Assembly (NCBI RefSeq): GCF_002305895.1
Contig: NZ_CP022203.1
Span: forward strand, 3,388,501 to 3,452,500
Reading direction: 5' to 3'
Origin: Corallococcus macrosporus DSM 14697
GTDB taxonomy: Bacteria > Myxococcota > Myxococcia > Myxococcales > Myxococcaceae
Length of the DNA: 64,000 nt
Shown here in pieces: positions 63,391-64,000 of the stretch (within the stretch, counting starts at the first letter, position 1; each line of letters starts with the position of its first letter). The position numbers were made by a program, and so were the translations under genes. The notes beneath the pieces were generated by a model, which searched no databases, was not told the origin of the DNA, and worked only from the letters and a program-made list of their open reading frames with translations.

Positions 63391-63995
63391 GTCGCCACCC
63401 TCCGCGAGTTCACTGTGAGTTTCGATGCAAAATTTTGCAAAACGCTAACGTCGCGAGATCCCGATGGATCCGATGGATCAGCCCGGGGCAAGCCGGGGGT
63501 GACATCGGAGCGGATTCGCGACGACGAAGCAGGGGCGCGCCCGGCCCCTCGATTGTTTTTCGGAGATGCCCGCCAGCCCGCCGGACGAGGCCATGGATAG
63601 ACCCCTGTAGCAGCCCCGTCAAAGAATCTATCGGTACAACAAATGGTAGCCATCAAGTCTATGCCCACCACGGATTGTGTGTAGCCGCGAAGTGAGCCCC
63701 CGAGGCCTGCCTGCCTGCCCCGCTGCTGCGGCGTTGCGCGCGGAAGGGCGATCTAGAGGGCTCCGCCTGCCATGGCAACACATGCTTTACGGTGAATGAA
63801 TCCAGATGGCGAGCCATGTATCGTCACTTCGAGGCAAGCGAGCGTGATCACTGGGAGACGTTTGCTGTGAGTCTGTGCACGACTCGTGGGGGATCAACCG
63901 GGCCGAGCCACCAGGGGTGGCGGATCAGCCCAGGCGCCGGTCGGCTGGTGAACGAGGCCGTCGATTTCGGCCCGCCCGCGCGTTAGGAGGCGGAC
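63391..63995. other. 600-base intergenic region upstream of nrdJ
   Basis: Holds the nrdJ promoter and one or two possible small open frames of low confidence (one at 63792-63986 of 64 codons ends at a stop that overlaps the AGGAGG of the next start). A tandem CGATGGATC pair lies at 63462-63479. I saw no cobalamin riboswitch B12-box or NrdR box consensus. No tRNA recognised. Confidence 0.4.
63426..63442 (-). promoter_or_regulatory. Overlapping palindromes upstream of nrdJ
   Basis: TGCAAAATTTTGCA (63426-63439) is a perfect 14-bp palindrome, and TTTTGCAAAA (63433-63442) is a second palindrome sharing seven bases. They begin 36 bases before the nrdJ ATG (63390), where an operator would act. They do not match the NrdR box I know. 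Confidence 0.4.
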
Positions 63996-64000
63996 ATGGC
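63996..64000 (+). CDS. Start of a gene that leaves the window
   Basis: ATG at 63996-63998 with a strong AGGAGG five bases upstream (63985-63990). Only the first codon and two bases of the second are present, so the product is unknown. Confidence 0.4.

Noticed and set aside
63391-63800. Cobalamin riboswitch upstream of the B12-dependent reductase
   Set aside because: No B12-box consensus or paired stems were seen. A covariance search was not possible here.
63792-63986. 64-aa open frame on the plus strand
   Set aside because: No ribosome site and no recognisable domain; its stop overlaps the ribosome site of the next gene, so a real leader gene is not excluded but not supported.

Overview
The window is very GC-rich, densely coded DNA of the kind seen in Myxococcota (Myxococcus/Corallococcus-like). 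The evidence is the strong G/C third-position bias, two Ser/Thr kinases with [16 protein letters not shown] catalytic loops and PEGA tails, a PilZ-sigma54 activator, Hydin-type surface lipoproteins, and very long Pro/Ala-rich proteins with a MshEN-type N-terminus. The species assignment is inference. No rRNA, tRNA or CRISPR array was recognised. || 1-8.4 kb: a split STM4011-STM4015-type cluster. A HAD phosphatase, an alkaline-phosphatase-fold hydrolase (STM4013 type) and two radical SAM enzymes (STM4012, STM4011) form a tightly overlapping plus-strand operon. The ATP-grasp protein (STM4014 type) and a WGR/leucine-rich-repeat protein (STM4015-like) lie on the minus strand. Exactly between the two halves sits a 2.2-kb AT-richer island (about 3704-5913), bounded by a 9-bp inverted repeat, with two TIR-domain proteins and a multi-pass membrane protein. 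It is a candidate Thoeris-like defence module. || 8.4-18.9 kb: one long minus-strand operon with almost every junction overlapping. From promoter to end it encodes an NrdG-like radical SAM protein, a 361-aa protein, a 188-aa protein, a soluble FtsH-like AAA+ metalloprotease, an 88-aa protein, a 1090-aa two-part scaffold, a MoxR AAA+ ATPase and a vWA-like protein without a visible MIDAS motif. This matches the FtsH-vWA-MoxR ternary conflict systems known from comparative genomics, with a radical SAM gene at its head. || 18.9-36.1 kb: mostly housekeeping and envelope genes. These are a PilZ-sigma54 activator, a secreted alpha/beta hydrolase, an orphan ThiF/E1-like protein, a penicillin-acylase-family lipoprotein, phosphatidylserine synthase, a lipoprotein with Hydin-like repeats and a vWA domain, and two adjacent membrane Ser/Thr kinases. 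|| 36.4-50.8 kb: a MerR-type regulator with two 9-bp palindromes upstream, a cysteine-rich sigma-region-4-like protein, then a compact operon purH / zinc-ribbon-TPR / purD / lptF / lptG / O-antigen ligase. This links purine synthesis to LPS export. Two glycosyltransferases and a polyprenyl glycosylphosphotransferase follow. || 50.8-64 kb: a secreted trypsin-like protease, a 2492-aa protein built on exact 75-bp and 66-bp tandem repeats, a bidirectional terminator, and B12-dependent ribonucleotide reductase with overlapping palindromes in its upstream region.
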